Positions 1 through 10,965 of a DNA stretch of 45,792 nt are shown in pieces. Made by a program: the position numbers and the translations under genes. Position 1 is the stretch's first letter, and every line of letters begins with the position of its first letter. Below the pieces are notes generated by a model. That model was given only the letters and a program-made list of their open reading frames with translations. It was not told the origin of the DNA and made no database searches. Source of the DNA: Hofstenia miamia (Eukaryota; Xenacoelomorpha; Acoela; Hofsteniidae); the NCBI GenBank assembly GCA_900660155.1, contig CABFPE010000539.1, forward strand, positions 483,854-529,645. Reading direction: 5' to 3'.

Positions 1-296
1 ATCAATAGAGAACCTACATTTTCAGATGCAGAATTTCTTAATACTATTGAAAGATGATTACGCTCCTATCTCTTCACATTCCATGAGCCACCTTCCCATC
101 ACTAGGCTCATATATACCGATTTACTTCTGTGTCAAAGGGTGCCATCCCACCGTCTAGCTGTTGACCAGAAATCGATTATTGACGTCCTGCTCCAATCGC
201 AGACCCTGGAAGTTACGGATCCCAACACTCCTTCACTAGTTACCATAACTGATATGAGAGTTAGTTTTGCCTTCGCTCAGAGCGGCCAACTACTAA
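1..296 (+). repeat. Second copy of part of ORF3 (subfamily A), repeat of 881-1176
   Basis: These bases repeat 881-1176 with only a few substitutions (for example near 183 and 197) and stop exactly at the single N at 297. The text encodes the middle of the subfamily A ORF3 protein. An almost exact 296-bp repeat ending at an N suggests that a contig overlap was not merged; a real local duplication is the alternative. Confidence 0.8.
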
Positions 297-297
297 N

Positions 298-3200
298 TTG
301 ATAGCCCCTTCGACCTCTTCCACTGCCACTTCTACTGTGAGATCTCAGAAGACAGAAGAGAGAAGAAGAAAAATATCTAAAGTTGGCGATGAAACCCTAC
401 ACTCGTACTATATTGCCACAAGAAAAGCCATAGCCATTATCCGTGATAATATATCAGATGAGATGAAAAATCAACTCTGCTGTACATACAATGGACGTGA
501 CATGACCTGCTCTATTGACGTTATTCCCTTTGTCATAGATGCCTCCCGTCGCCCCAAAATCAATATGATCATTGGTTACGACTCCAGGATGATGGAAAGT
601 TTGAGTCATCTGTATTGGCGTAGCACAGTTCACACCTTTTTCAATGACGACTTTAATATATACAACTTATGCCAGTTTTTGAATAGTGGCAAACCATTGA
701 TAGCTTCAAGTTCGTAAACATAGATTTCCAAAACCTCCTCTTTATTTACTTCTTACAGATAACTGAGATACAAACAGAGGACATAATGGAACAAATCAAG
801 ATTGCTTACCACATCGCCAAAGTTGAGGGCATCTGTCTGATAATGATAGTCCGCGGCAAATACGAAACTACAGTACCTGAATCAATAGAGAACCTACATT
901 TTCAGATGCAGAATTTCTTAATACTATTGAAAGATGATTACGCTCCTATCTCTTCACATTCCATGAGCCACCTTCCCATCACTAGGCTCATATATACCGA
1001 TTTACTTCTGTGTCAAAGGGTGCCATCCCACCGTCTAGCTGTTGACCAGAAATCGATTATTGATGTCCTGCTCCAATCACAGACCCTGGAAGTTACGGAT
1101 CCCAACACTCCTTCACTAGTTACCATAACTGATATGAGAGTTAGTTTTGCCTTCGCTCAGAGCGGCCAACTACTAAATGAGATTCAAACTATCTGGTCTG
1201 ATCTAAAGGCAGATTTCAACCCCGAGTCTGATTGGCCCCATTTAGATATATCCAGTCCATCACAGATTTATCACTCATTAGTGGAATGAACCCTTCGAGA
1301 CATCAAAGTCTCTTATAACAAGAAAAATTTTAAGGAACGTCTCTTTGCAGAGAAGAATCTGCCAGACATATATGCCAGAGGAGCCATTTGGATACTCGTG
1401 ATATACCTCACAAAGGAGCCTCAATTACAGATACCCATGTCACACGAAAAGAGGGCATCACTCACAAAATTAACGATTCATAAATTAGCCATTTGCCCAC
1501 TGACTTGGAAAGTAAAGAACTGGCTGCTGTATAAGTGTAGTCCTCCTTCTTCTCCTGGAAAAACGAAGCAGGCCATGGACAAGTTTGAAAAATATTATGC
1601 CTGACTGGTGGGGGCAAGCAGTGTTACTGGCAGGATGTCGATTATGTTAACTAGCAATCAACTTGGGATTTGTCCATCAGACATCAATATTTTTTCCGAT
1701 ACAGTAAAGAAGTACATGTGGGGCGCCACCGCCAAGACAAAATTCGCCATATTTCATTCAGATAACACTCCCCTAAGTACGAGAAGATTTGTAGAACAAT
1801 TGCCTGGATCAACACAACAATTTCTTGATCAAGTCACCAAGTTCAACATCTATGGTAAAAACGAAGTTCTATTCAACATGCAGCAAATGAAGTATCCTGA
1901 ATGCGGGTATGGTCAATTTATCAAGTCAGCTAGGCATGTTAACAAAGAAGGCAAGATTATTCCCATCACCATTTTTGACCAGGTGATGCGGACACCATAG
2001 CAATTTTTTCGAGAGGAGGAGCTACTAGCATCTTTGGCGGTACAAATGTCTCCCCATATTCAGACTTGATCAAAAAAGTAAACTTAGAAAAATTCGGAGG
2101 TAATGCAATCTCTCCTAAACCAATGCCACAATGGTCCATAACAGAAGATGAACGCATTTTAATGGTCGAGCATGATCTGAGCGAGTTTCTCGATGATCTT
2201 AATGTGCAGCAGAGAGTTCTGGTCAACAGCCGCGATAAAGACGTCCTCTCAATGATGAAGTGGTGCCTTACGGAGATGTTCACCAAGGAGGAGTTAGTCA
2301 TTTTACAATCCCCAGGGCGACACGTTGCTCTGGACGTACTACTTCCCGCGTATGAATCTCCACGCAACAGATTGAACACCTACAACAAAGGGGACTCTGA
2401 GGAAAGTTCTGGGATACTATTAAGGATGCCCGCATAAATTATCCAGTAACAATAGGGACTGCCACTTTAGCCTCCCATGCAAAGTTCAGTGAGATGGAAA
2501 AGAAGATCAAAACTTCGAATCTTTTATGTATTCCACTGCCTACGATCAAAACCCCATTAATCCAGCCAAAATGGAAAGTATGAAAGCCCAAAAAGAAGGT
2601 CGCTGTGCAATTATCCAATCAGATCAATTTTGTCAACAGTAAACCACAAGTGATCAAAGCTAGTAGAACAGGCGAGTACAAAATTGTATGAGAGAAACTC
2701 ATTGCAGGAGGCAATTCCGAGCATGTATTTATTGACAGCAAGCTAACCATAACTGATATTTTTACACGGGGACTACCAATTCATATGCAACTACAAGCGA
2801 TACAGGAAAGACTTGCCATGCTGCAGCCTCATGTCCTTATCCTCTTCCAAGCAGCTGGAGATTTAATGTGGACAATGTTGAAACCATGACTCAGTACTAT
2901 GATGTTACAAAGAGGATTGAAATCATTACAATGATATGAGTCAACGTATCCGATCCGGAGGAGATGATGCTAAAACAAGTTCAATAATACTGCTCACTAT
3001 TTATTGATCATGCAACTACCATGGGGTGCCTGCAACAAGTCTTTCTACATTTTTACCCCAATACTGAGATTAGTGTGGACGATGCTCATACATCTGACAC
3101 CAATGCGATGATGACGTTAATGATCACACTAAAGGGCCTTTGGCTTTATGAGTGGTTCTACAATACATTTACCAGGTGGTTGAATAACCTTAGGAGAAAT

Positions 3201-3414
3201 TGTCCCATCAGCAATCGAATGCCAACCATCAAATTTCTGCGGCAGAAGGACGAGGTGGTAACACAAAGAGAAGTACTTATGCAGATAACCTGAGAGGCAC
3301 ACTACGCGGAAGTCCAAACATGGGATGGTGAACTTGCTACAAAGATGATCATGGCCACACAAAACATCGTTTCTGGGCCAGCCCTTCAACTGCTATCCGA
3401 AAATTAATTTGAGC
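298..3414 (+). pseudogene. ORF3 of retrotransposon subfamily A, broken
   Basis: Open pieces in sequence are 298-717, 786-1289, 1290-1604, 1608-2000, about 2015-2437 and 3021-3408, separated by stops and frameshifts. The first piece carries a GDETLHSYY stretch and the ASRRPKINMIIGY stretch, matching GETLHPYF and NNRPKVNVIISY of the other copies. The second and third carry WPHLDISSPSQIYHS, AEKNLPDIYARGAIWIL and KNWLL. The fourth has GICPSDINIF and KYMWGAT. These follow the same order as in ORF3 of copies 1-4, so this is a distant homologue and not a chance ORF. It runs on to the polypurine tract, giving a protein of perhaps 900 residues. No membrane segment or signal peptide is visible. Function unknown; I recognise no domain. 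Confidence 0.75.
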
Positions 3415-3424
3415 AAAGGGGGCG
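3415..3424 (+). promoter_or_regulatory. Polypurine tract of subfamily A element
   Basis: AAAGGGGGCG directly precedes a TGTAG that resembles the start of the other LTRs. Polypurine tracts prime plus-strand DNA synthesis in LTR elements and lie just upstream of the 3' LTR. The equivalent site in the other subfamily is GAGGAGGGCG at 25813-25822. Confidence 0.65.
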
Positions 3425-4408
3425 TGTAGAGTCGCTCAGGGATTTTGTTGATTTTATTCTTTCAAAATTTTACTTTGTATTCTTACATCACTATGACGTC
3501 AGTAGCTATTTTCGATCTCAGGTTACTATTGCTAGTTTTATGTCCCCTCAATGGTGCTTATTGTTGCTCAAATTTAATTTTGCGAGGGAAAAGAATTCGA
3601 TCATGTTAAACTACGTTGACATCTGATTATTGTAAACAAAGGCAGGTAATAGTTAAACATTTGTATAAAACCTGAGAGAAATGTAGCAATAGCTTAATAG
3701 ATTTTATCTACTCTCAACTGCCGTCTTTACCGTTGTATTTTCTATTTATTTATTATCTTTATGAAACTTATTGCTTAAGATTGGCAACAATTCGGGAGTG
3801 CTTTCACTAGCACGGGGCGACATGTTGCTTCTGGGGGTCTGTTGATTACCCAGTCCGAATTGTGGACTCATTAAGTTACGTATATGGTTATGTATAAGGA
3901 AATAATAAATCTCTCTTTCATAATTCAACACGTACATGCACTTATAAAACCTAACACTGTGATGATACCATGCCATGGGCTAGCACAAATATCTGGCAAT
4001 TACAGATTATTTAATAGTGAGCTGAGAGATAACAATGAAAATGAGAGTTTGTATTTTCTGAAGTGAGATAGAAATTAAGCAAGTGAGACAAATAGGGTAG
4101 CACCAGTTAATAGGTTAAGCACTTTACTTTTGGATGCTCTGCTTCAGCTGGAAGCCATAGGAATTGGTCATCTTGGATCTTACCTAAAGTAGTTTTGTTA
4201 CTTGGATGAATTACCAATGTTACATCTATAAGTTATAAGTTCTATGTTAATTTTTTTTCCGGAATCGTGGCTGTTCTGTAAACGCTATTCAAACCTTCTG
4301 CAGAGTAAATTAAGTTTCTAGTTAAGTTTCACTACCAGCACACGTTTCTACAAAAGTTATATAGTAACAAAGGACAAACAGTAATAATGCCTGGTAGAGG
4401 ATGTTACA
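3425..4408 (+). repeat. Probable 3' LTR of subfamily A element, end uncertain
   Basis: The start TGTAGAG follows a polypurine tract. TATAAAA near 3664 could be the promoter TATA box. The stretch at 4392-4408 (CTGGTAGAGGATGTTACA) matches the 3' end of the other LTRs, but I cannot show that it belongs to the same LTR as 3425. An earlier end near 3821 (GGGCGACA) is possible. No primer-binding site follows 4408. Confidence 0.45.
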
Positions 4409-5238
4409 GTACAGCTATATGGAAAGCAGATGAAATTAAGGATACATATATTAATGATCTCTAAAATGGAAAATTTGCTAAGAAAATATTATAAAGAACT
4501 AATTTTTTTAGAAATCAAATATTAAGCTAATTTATATTGATTCTAAGCTTATTTTTATTGCTCTCAAATTGTTGCATTTTGCTTTGCTTAAAATTGCTTA
4601 CAAATAGTTTTGTCATTTCTACTTTAATATTTAAAAGCAATTATACAAATGAATTACTAATTTCATTGATTCTGAACAAAGAAATGCAGGAAAAAGCTTA
4701 ATTTCTTATAAGACAATTTAATGATTTAGTCACAACATATAGAAACAATTTCACATAAGCATATTCTCATACATTTTGGACATTCCTACATGGTATCCTA
4801 GGTGTTTAAATGGAAATAGCAGTAATATATAATGTATAATTGCTGTTTTAAACTATGTAATTATTTAAAGAAAATATCAGAAATTACAAATATTATATTA
4901 CTAAATCTTACTAAGAAAATTTGACTCCCAGAAAAATCAACTAGATTATTTGTACTACACCATCTGAATCTCATTAATTTCAAAAAATATTTTGAAAACA
5001 TAACTTTGACTAAAGTACATTAAACATTAATTATTTTAAAATTGCAGTATAGAATTTAAAATTAAGATTTTTTAGAGGTTAATATTTATTAAAATCATGA
5101 AATATATTATAGGATTTTAAAATTATAATATTTTTCTTGAAAATAAATGAAATTTCAATCCATATTTCAACCCTTTAATATAAGTATGCACCAATTTTTT
5201 TATTGTAGTACTAATTTAAATAATTTTGATCTGTTTAG
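4409..5238. other. AT-rich non-coding stretch
   Basis: Long A/T runs and no ORF with recognisable content. No LTR or pol similarity was seen. It may be intron sequence upstream of the candidate exon at 5239. Confidence 0.5.
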
Positions 5239-5446
5239 TGTGATCGTGTTAATGCTTCTGAATTTATGCCCAATGCTGTATTCCTTGCATGTCTTGTAAC
5301 TGATCACTTCAATGCTATTGGTAAAATGGGACTTGATTTCCAAATGATATATAATATCACTGGAATTGATACATTTCACATTGATATTGAGCATATTAAA
5401 GAAAAAATGGAAGCAGATTCAAAATTTTCAGATGTCATTATCCTCA
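5239..5446 (+). CDS. Candidate internal exon of an unknown host gene
   Basis: A 208-bp open stretch follows a pyrimidine-rich TCTGTTTAG acceptor and ends before GTATGTG, a good match to the splice-donor consensus. It encodes about 69 residues starting with CDRVNASEF and ending phase 1 at the donor. The composition is balanced protein-like (NAVFLACLVTDHFNAIGKMG and a charged HIKEKMEADSK segment) and differs from the A/T-run-rich text on both sides. An in-frame TAG lies at 5236-5238, so the ORF alone does not extend upstream. I do not recognise the family. It is the only non-transposon coding candidate I can support. Confidence 0.4.
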
Positions 5447-6053
5447 GTATGTGAAATTTTAAAATTTATTGTATTGATACATTAAATGCAAATTTTTTCT
5501 TAATAATATTCAATTGAAATATAATAAATATTTTTTCATGGAATATTTTCCTTATTAATGAAACACCAATAATTTGCATTTGGCTTTTTTTTATTATGAA
5601 GTTTCGGTTGTGTTAATTACTGAGGTGTAAAATAAGCAGCAATTGATTCATTTAAACTTCAATGTTATATTAAAGCAGAACAGAATCAAATCAACAACTA
5701 AGTTGCATATCATATGCTTTAGAATGTTTTGTAGCCTATACCAAATCACAAACAAATACTTCTCATAAGGGCCTTTGTGGTGGTTTTCCTTGTGGTCCTT
5801 TATTTAGTTGTGTAAAAATATTTTTTGTTACTTGTTGGGTGTCAAATATATGGAAAATAGTCAACTAAAGAATTAATTGGATGGATTTTACAGAACTTAC
5901 ATAATCAGTGTGAATAATTTTAATTTATGTTGCCAATCTCAGTATTGCAATAGAAATCATGATAATGAGATACAAATATCAGTATGTGTAATTTTCTACT
6001 ATTAACATTAACCTATTAATCCATTATAAGTGACTATCCTATACAGTATATAT
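5447..6053. other. AT-rich non-coding stretch
   Basis: Nothing recognisable; it starts with the putative splice donor GTATGTG and ends at the left edge of an LTR. Confidence 0.5.
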
Positions 6054-7851
6054 TATAGCATCATCCAAACAAATCTAAAAGCTGCAAATGTCAAACTAAG
6101 ATGAAAATAAGATTGAAGAGATGATGATTAGAAATATTGTATTTAGGTCAATTAGATTAATTTAGATTCATTTGTATTATGCAACCAAGAAAAAATATGT
6201 GTCAAAAATAAGAGATTAGTATCAGTTGATAATAAGACTTTTGGCATCAGCCAAAGAATAAGCTGCAAACCAAAGAGATCAGCGCCGAAAGATTAACAGT
6301 GATTAAATTTAATCAAAAAAATGATTGTAAAATTTAGTTAAATATCTTATTCATTTGTATTATGCAACTAAGTTATAATATTGTACATTCTAAGAAAAAT
6401 ACTGGAGCTGATTAAGTATTATTTGACAAATTGTAACAAGCGAAATTACGCTTACGTAAGAACAGCCATATTGGCAGAAGATTAATTCAAAATTCAAAAT
6501 CAGCAGGTACTTAAAACTTTTTAAATAAATAGCTTAGAATTTAAGAGAAATTTGATGAACAATAAATTCTTCGGAGTTTATTTTATTTTCATTCTTCATT
6601 TATCTGGTTTGATATTTAATAAAATGTTCAGCTAGGCAAGTTGTGTCGAGTAGTGGCTGGATTCCATCATGGGAGTGATTCAAAGGGTCCTTGTGCCAGT
6701 CATGAAACAGCACTTATGTTACGGATAGGAGTTTTTCGATTCTTGCCTAGTCTGACTATCAATCACTACATGTACATTATAACAGATGATCAAAATGGCT
6801 GGATAGCCGAACATTAGGATTATATCTTTATTACTAATAGTAGGAGACTTGACAATAATTGACTGAATAAATGACTTTACATGTACTGTTATTAAATGTA
6901 AGTGTAGGAAACTGCAATACTATAAATAATTGTTAATGCCAGTAATTTTACAGTAATGGCTACTTTAATATCAACTTAATGCAGTTAGTGTCAATGCCCG
7001 GTTGCTTTACTTATTAAATCCAACAAACACTTTACAAAATTGAGTTTAAGTCAGTTGTATCTTGACATGAGTACACGCACTGAGCTAATTTAAGTTACAC
7101 ATAATTAATTCCCATTGAGCTGAGATGGTGCAGCAAACTTGGTCAATTGTTAATGGAGGAGAGGAGCTGTTGTGTGGAGATCAGCTTCAGGCAGTAGCCC
7201 ACAGATGATTGATGAGAAAACACTGCACGGCTTCGTCAACTAAACAATGATGATTAGTACTCAGTTAACCTAATTAGTTAAATAAATAATCAACATTGGT
7301 AAGAAAGGGCTGGATAGCTTAACATAAGTTATACAAATTTTATCTGATAGACTTAGGTGACCTATAATAGACAGATAAGTTAAGTAACTTAATTATATTA
7401 ACTTAATCAAAGCCAATAGTTTTCAGTAATGGCTAAAGTAATAATTATTAAGCAGCTAGTGACATTGCAAGGTTGCGAAGTGAATTAAATACATGGTACA
7501 AATTGAGTTTAAGTCAGTTACAATTTGCATTGAGAACTACACTGAGTTAGGATAGGAAACACATAAGAACTTTGTTGAGCTGAGGTTCAGAGCCACTTAG
7601 ATCGGCTATGGAAACACAAGGAGAAGATGCAGAGATCAGAGTTGGCCGGAGGCTACAGGAACATCATCTATGGAACAGAGCTATGATGGTGGAGTACCTA
7701 AATAGTATTCAGTTATTTTGGTTATAAGAAGGATAACAAAAATATATACGTGCAATAGCTAACATGAGTACATCCCTACCTGGGGTTGAAGTGAGACAAT
7801 ATTTTAAAATAACCATTTAACCTATCTTGACGCCTGGTAATGGATGCTACA
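6054..7851 (+). repeat. 5' LTR of copy 1, long composite form
   Basis: It begins TATAGCATCATCC, close to the TGTAGCATCATCC of other copies, and ends GGATGCTACA right before a primer-binding site. At about 1.8 kb it is much longer than its relatives (1.1 kb). The block containing GGCTGGATAGC, AGTAATGGCTA and AATTGAGTTTAAGTCAGTT occurs twice, diverged, at roughly 6796-7140 and 7310-7590. This suggests a duplication or a chimera of two LTRs. A GATTCAAAGGG motif lies near 6684. Confidence 0.75.
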
Positions 7852-8569
7852 TGGCGACCGTGACAGATAAAGAACAACAGAAGAAGAACAATCAGTTCAA
7901 CACCCTAACTCAGAACTTAAAGTCAAGAGAGAATTAGAGCAACCAAATAGCAGAAAACATGCAAGGAAGCAGATGAGTCAACAACTACAAGTATACCTAA
8001 CGTAGANTTATTAAGCAGCTAGTGACATTGCAAGGTTGCGAAGTGAATTAAATACATGGTACAAATTGAGTTTAAGTCAGTTACAATTTGCATTGAGAAC
8101 TACACTGAGTTAGGATAGGAAACACATAAGAACTTTGTTGAGCTGAGGTTCAGAGCCACTTAGATCGGCTATGGAAACACAAGGAGAAGATGCAGAGATC
8201 AGAGTTGGCCGGAGGCTACAGGAACATCATCTATGGAACAGAGCTATGATGGTGGAGTACCTAAATAGTATTCAGTTATTTTGGTTATAAGAAGGATAAC
8301 AAAAATATATACGTGCAATAGCTAACATGAGTACATCCCTACCTGGGGTTGAAGTGAGACAATATTTTAAAATAACCATTTAACCTATCTTGACGCCTGG
8401 TAATGGATGCTACATGGCGACCGTGACAGATAAAGAACAACAGAAGAAGAACAATCAGTTCAACACCCTAACTCAGAACTTAAAGTCAAGAGAGAATTAG
8501 AGCAACCAAATAGCAGAAAACATGCAAGGAAGCAGATGAGTCAACAACTACAAGTATACCTAACGTAGA
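7445..8569 (+). repeat. Direct 562-bp repeat split by a single N
   Basis: 7445-8006 and 8008-8569 are the same sequence (offset 563) with an N at 8007. The unit contains the last 400 bp of the LTR, the primer-binding site and the start of the leader. The exact match abutting an N points to a contig join in which the overlap was left in twice. Confidence 0.85.
7852..7866 (+). promoter_or_regulatory. Primer-binding site, tRNA-Arg type
   Basis: TGGCGACCGTGACAG immediately follows the LTR end. Its complement is CTGTCACGGTCG plus CCA, which agrees with the 3' end of an invertebrate tRNA-Arg whose acceptor stem starts GACCGTG. This assignment is from remembered tRNA sequence and should be checked. 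Further copies are at 8415-8429 (identical) and 8646-8660 (one G to A change). Confidence 0.75.
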
Positions 8570-8867
8570 GCAGGGGAAAGACAATGAGTCACACCAAGCT
8601 ACCAGCCACTACTACTTGTAATCAAAGATGCCAAACACANCTACATGGCAACCGTGACAGATAAATAACAACAGAAGAAGAACAATCAGTTCAACACCCT
8701 AATTCAGAACTTGAAGTCAAGAGAGAATCAAAGCAACTGAATAGCAGAAAACATGCAAGGAAGCAGATGTAACATACAGCCTAACATAGAGCAGGGGAAA
8801 GACAATGAGTCACACCAAGCTACCAGCCACTACTACTTGTAATCAAAGATGCCAAACACATGAGGTA
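8410..8867 (+). repeat. Untranslated leader between PBS and gag, present twice around an N
   Basis: 8410-8639 and 8641-8860 are the same leader (PBS, then an AGAAGAAGAACAATCAGTTC run, ending at GCCAAACACA) with several substitutions and a small indel, separated by the N at 8640. Unlike the repeat at 7445-8569 the two halves differ, so two distinct copies or alleles may have been joined. Confidence 0.75.
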
Positions 8868-9590
8868 AAAAAGGTACCACCAAAACAGGCACAAACAAAA
8901 CAACCCCCACCCCAAGGAGAGCACATTCAGAGGCAGACGCAGCATCCCCCATAGAATTGGAAACCCTACAAATGTCACCAGAAACAGGATCTAATGAAGT
9001 CCTAAATATCCTACGCCAAACAAATGAAACTTAAACGTTATTGAGAACTGAGATACAACAATTAATAGAAAGAATGTCGACACTAGCACAAGAGAATGAG
9101 AACGCATTAAGCAAATTGAGAATCAAAATGGACAATCATTTGGATAACCAAAGCAACAATTTCCAGAGAGAGATTAAGGCATTAACAAATCAGCTGGCAC
9201 AGTCAAACAAAGCTTTTCAAGAACAGAACCAGAAATGGGAGAAAATATGCCAGCAGTTGGAAGATGTGAATAGGCAATTAATCCTTGACAATGACATCCA
9301 GGCTCAGGAGATTGAACAACTCAAAAATAAACTCAGATCAACAGAGTTGGACAGAGATGAAGATCACGAAAATCAGAAGAAAGAGATAAAGGATCTAAGA
9401 TGGATACTGAAAAAACTACGAGAAGATGAAGACGAAAATCTGAAAGTGACAGCAAGATATGAAAGAATGATCGAACAGAGAAAGGAAAGGAGCCTACAAG
9501 CATCACCCACGAATTTTAAAAAACAGTTTAGAGAAATAGAGGAAGAGGAAGAAGAAGAGAAAAGGAAAATCATCAAAGAGATAACAAATA
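8868..9590 (+). pseudogene. gag: gag of copy 1: N-terminal coiled coil only
   Basis: The first part (about 8868-9034) encodes a basic, Thr/Pro-rich segment ending IELETLQMSPETGSN, similar to the start of gag in copy 2, and is broken by a TAA near 9032. From 9041 a long open stretch encodes a heptad-rich coiled coil (about 180 residues, with EIEQLKNKLR and a run of Glu near the end). At about 9590 it runs straight into reverse transcriptase sequence (FNYGEISVGQA in copy 2). The capsid, zinc knuckle, protease and linker present in copy 2 (about 2.1 kb) are missing. Confidence 0.8.
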
Positions 9591-10286
9591 TTGAACTATG
9601 GAGAAATAAGTGTGGGACAAGCAATTGGCGAAACACACAAGATCATTACAAGATCAAACAAACCAATAAAACTGCCAGTAAGGCGAGTGCCAGAGCAGAT
9701 GAAGGACAAATACAACAGGATACTCAATGAATTGATCAATAACAAAATAATACGACCCAGTGAAAGCCCATACCCTGCACCTACCATATTCATGAAACAG
9801 GGAGACAAACATAGGTTATTCATAGACTTCCAGAAGTTGAATGAGGTAACAAAAAAAGATTCAAACCTGCTGACAAGGATAGAGGACATGCTATATGAAG
9901 CGAGCAAACATAAGTACTTCACCACAATAGACTTATGCAAAGCACATTGGCAGGTGACAATGGAAGAGGAAGACATAGAAAAAACGGCATTCATAACCCC
10001 TACGGCCTATGTGAATGGATATACATGGCGTTTGGTCTCTGCAATATGCCTGCAACATTTCAAAGATGCATAACAAAAGTGTTGAAAAACACAAGATGGA
10101 GGACGGAGTGAATGCATATATTGATGACATCATTGTGATAATACAATTGAGGAACACCTGCAGAAACTGGAACAAACATTATCGATCCTCCAAAAAGCTG
10201 GCCTGAGAATCAATGGAAACAAGTGCGACATATTAAAGGAAAAAATCATATTCTTAGGATAAGTCATTGAAAAAGGGCGAATATGC
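9591..10286 (+). pseudogene. pol: Reverse transcriptase of copy 1, frameshifted
   Basis: Ty3/gypsy RT, which copies the RNA genome to DNA. It starts at NYGEISVGQAIGETHK and contains VRRVPEQMKDKYNRIL, the palm segment RLFIDFQKLNEVTKKD, and TIDLCKAHWQV. A frameshift around 10005-10060 splits off the F-G-L-C-N-M-P-A-like segment. The catalytic YIDDII is at 10116-10133 in another frame. GLRINGNKC follows near 10201. A TAA sits at about 10260. Two catalytic aspartates are visible, but the gene cannot be translated continuously. Confidence 0.85.
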
Positions 10287-10965
10287 ATGAAAGATAACAC
10301 AAGAAATATGATCAGGAGAATAGAGAAACCAAAAAACAAGAAGTACATCCAGAGGATAATGGGCTTCTTCAATTATTACAGCATGTTTATCCCCAACATC
10401 ACAGGGAAGACTGCCAAGATGACGTGGCTGATGAGAAAGTCAGTACCATTTATATGGACATGGCAGGAGCAGGAGGAGCTTGACAAGATAAAAGAGGAGC
10501 TAGCAAAATTGCAATTACTGAATTCGCCTAATTACAATGAAACATTTATACTGGACTGTGATGCCAGCAAGGTGGTGATTGGAGCAATGCTGGGACAGAT
10601 AAAAGATGGCAAGAAAGTACCCATACAGTTCTTTAGTCACAAGTTGAAACCAAGCAAAGAGAATTATGGGTCAACAAAATTGGAAATGTTGGCACTGATT
10701 GAGAGCATAAAAAAGTTTAGACACTTCCTAATAGGACAGAAATTTAGAGTTCACACTGACAACAGCGGATTGGCATGGCTCAAGAAGTTTTCAGGTGATA
10801 AATTGGGAATAGTCTCGAGATGGATCAAATACCTAAGCAAATTCACCTTCATAATTGAACACTGAAGAGGAACACTGCACATGAACGCTGATTTTTTGGA
10901 CAGCACTTCCTGAGTATCAGAGAATCGCACCCAAGGAAGACAGAGAGAAAAAGCAATTAAAATTT
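10287..10965 (+). pseudogene. pol: RT connection and RNase H of copy 1
   Basis: Contains the thumb/connection block IQRIMGFFNYYSMFIPN and PFIWTWQEQEELDKIKEEL, then an RNase H domain with LDCDASKVVIGAMLGQ (first Asp), STKLEMLALIESIKKFRHFL (Glu) and VHTDNSGLAWLKKFSGDK (second Asp). RNase H removes the RNA strand of the replication hybrid. A TGA at about 10862 replaces the Arg of the HRKGTLH motif seen in copy 2, followed by a frameshift within the next 50 bases. Confidence 0.85.

Noticed and set aside
7445..8569. Real tandem duplication of LTR and leader
   Set aside because: The units are the same and separated by a single N, which fits an unmerged contig overlap better.
9373..9636. Ser-rich hydrophobic minus-strand ORF as a membrane protein
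   Set aside because: It is the antisense of the Glu/Lys-rich gag coiled coil.
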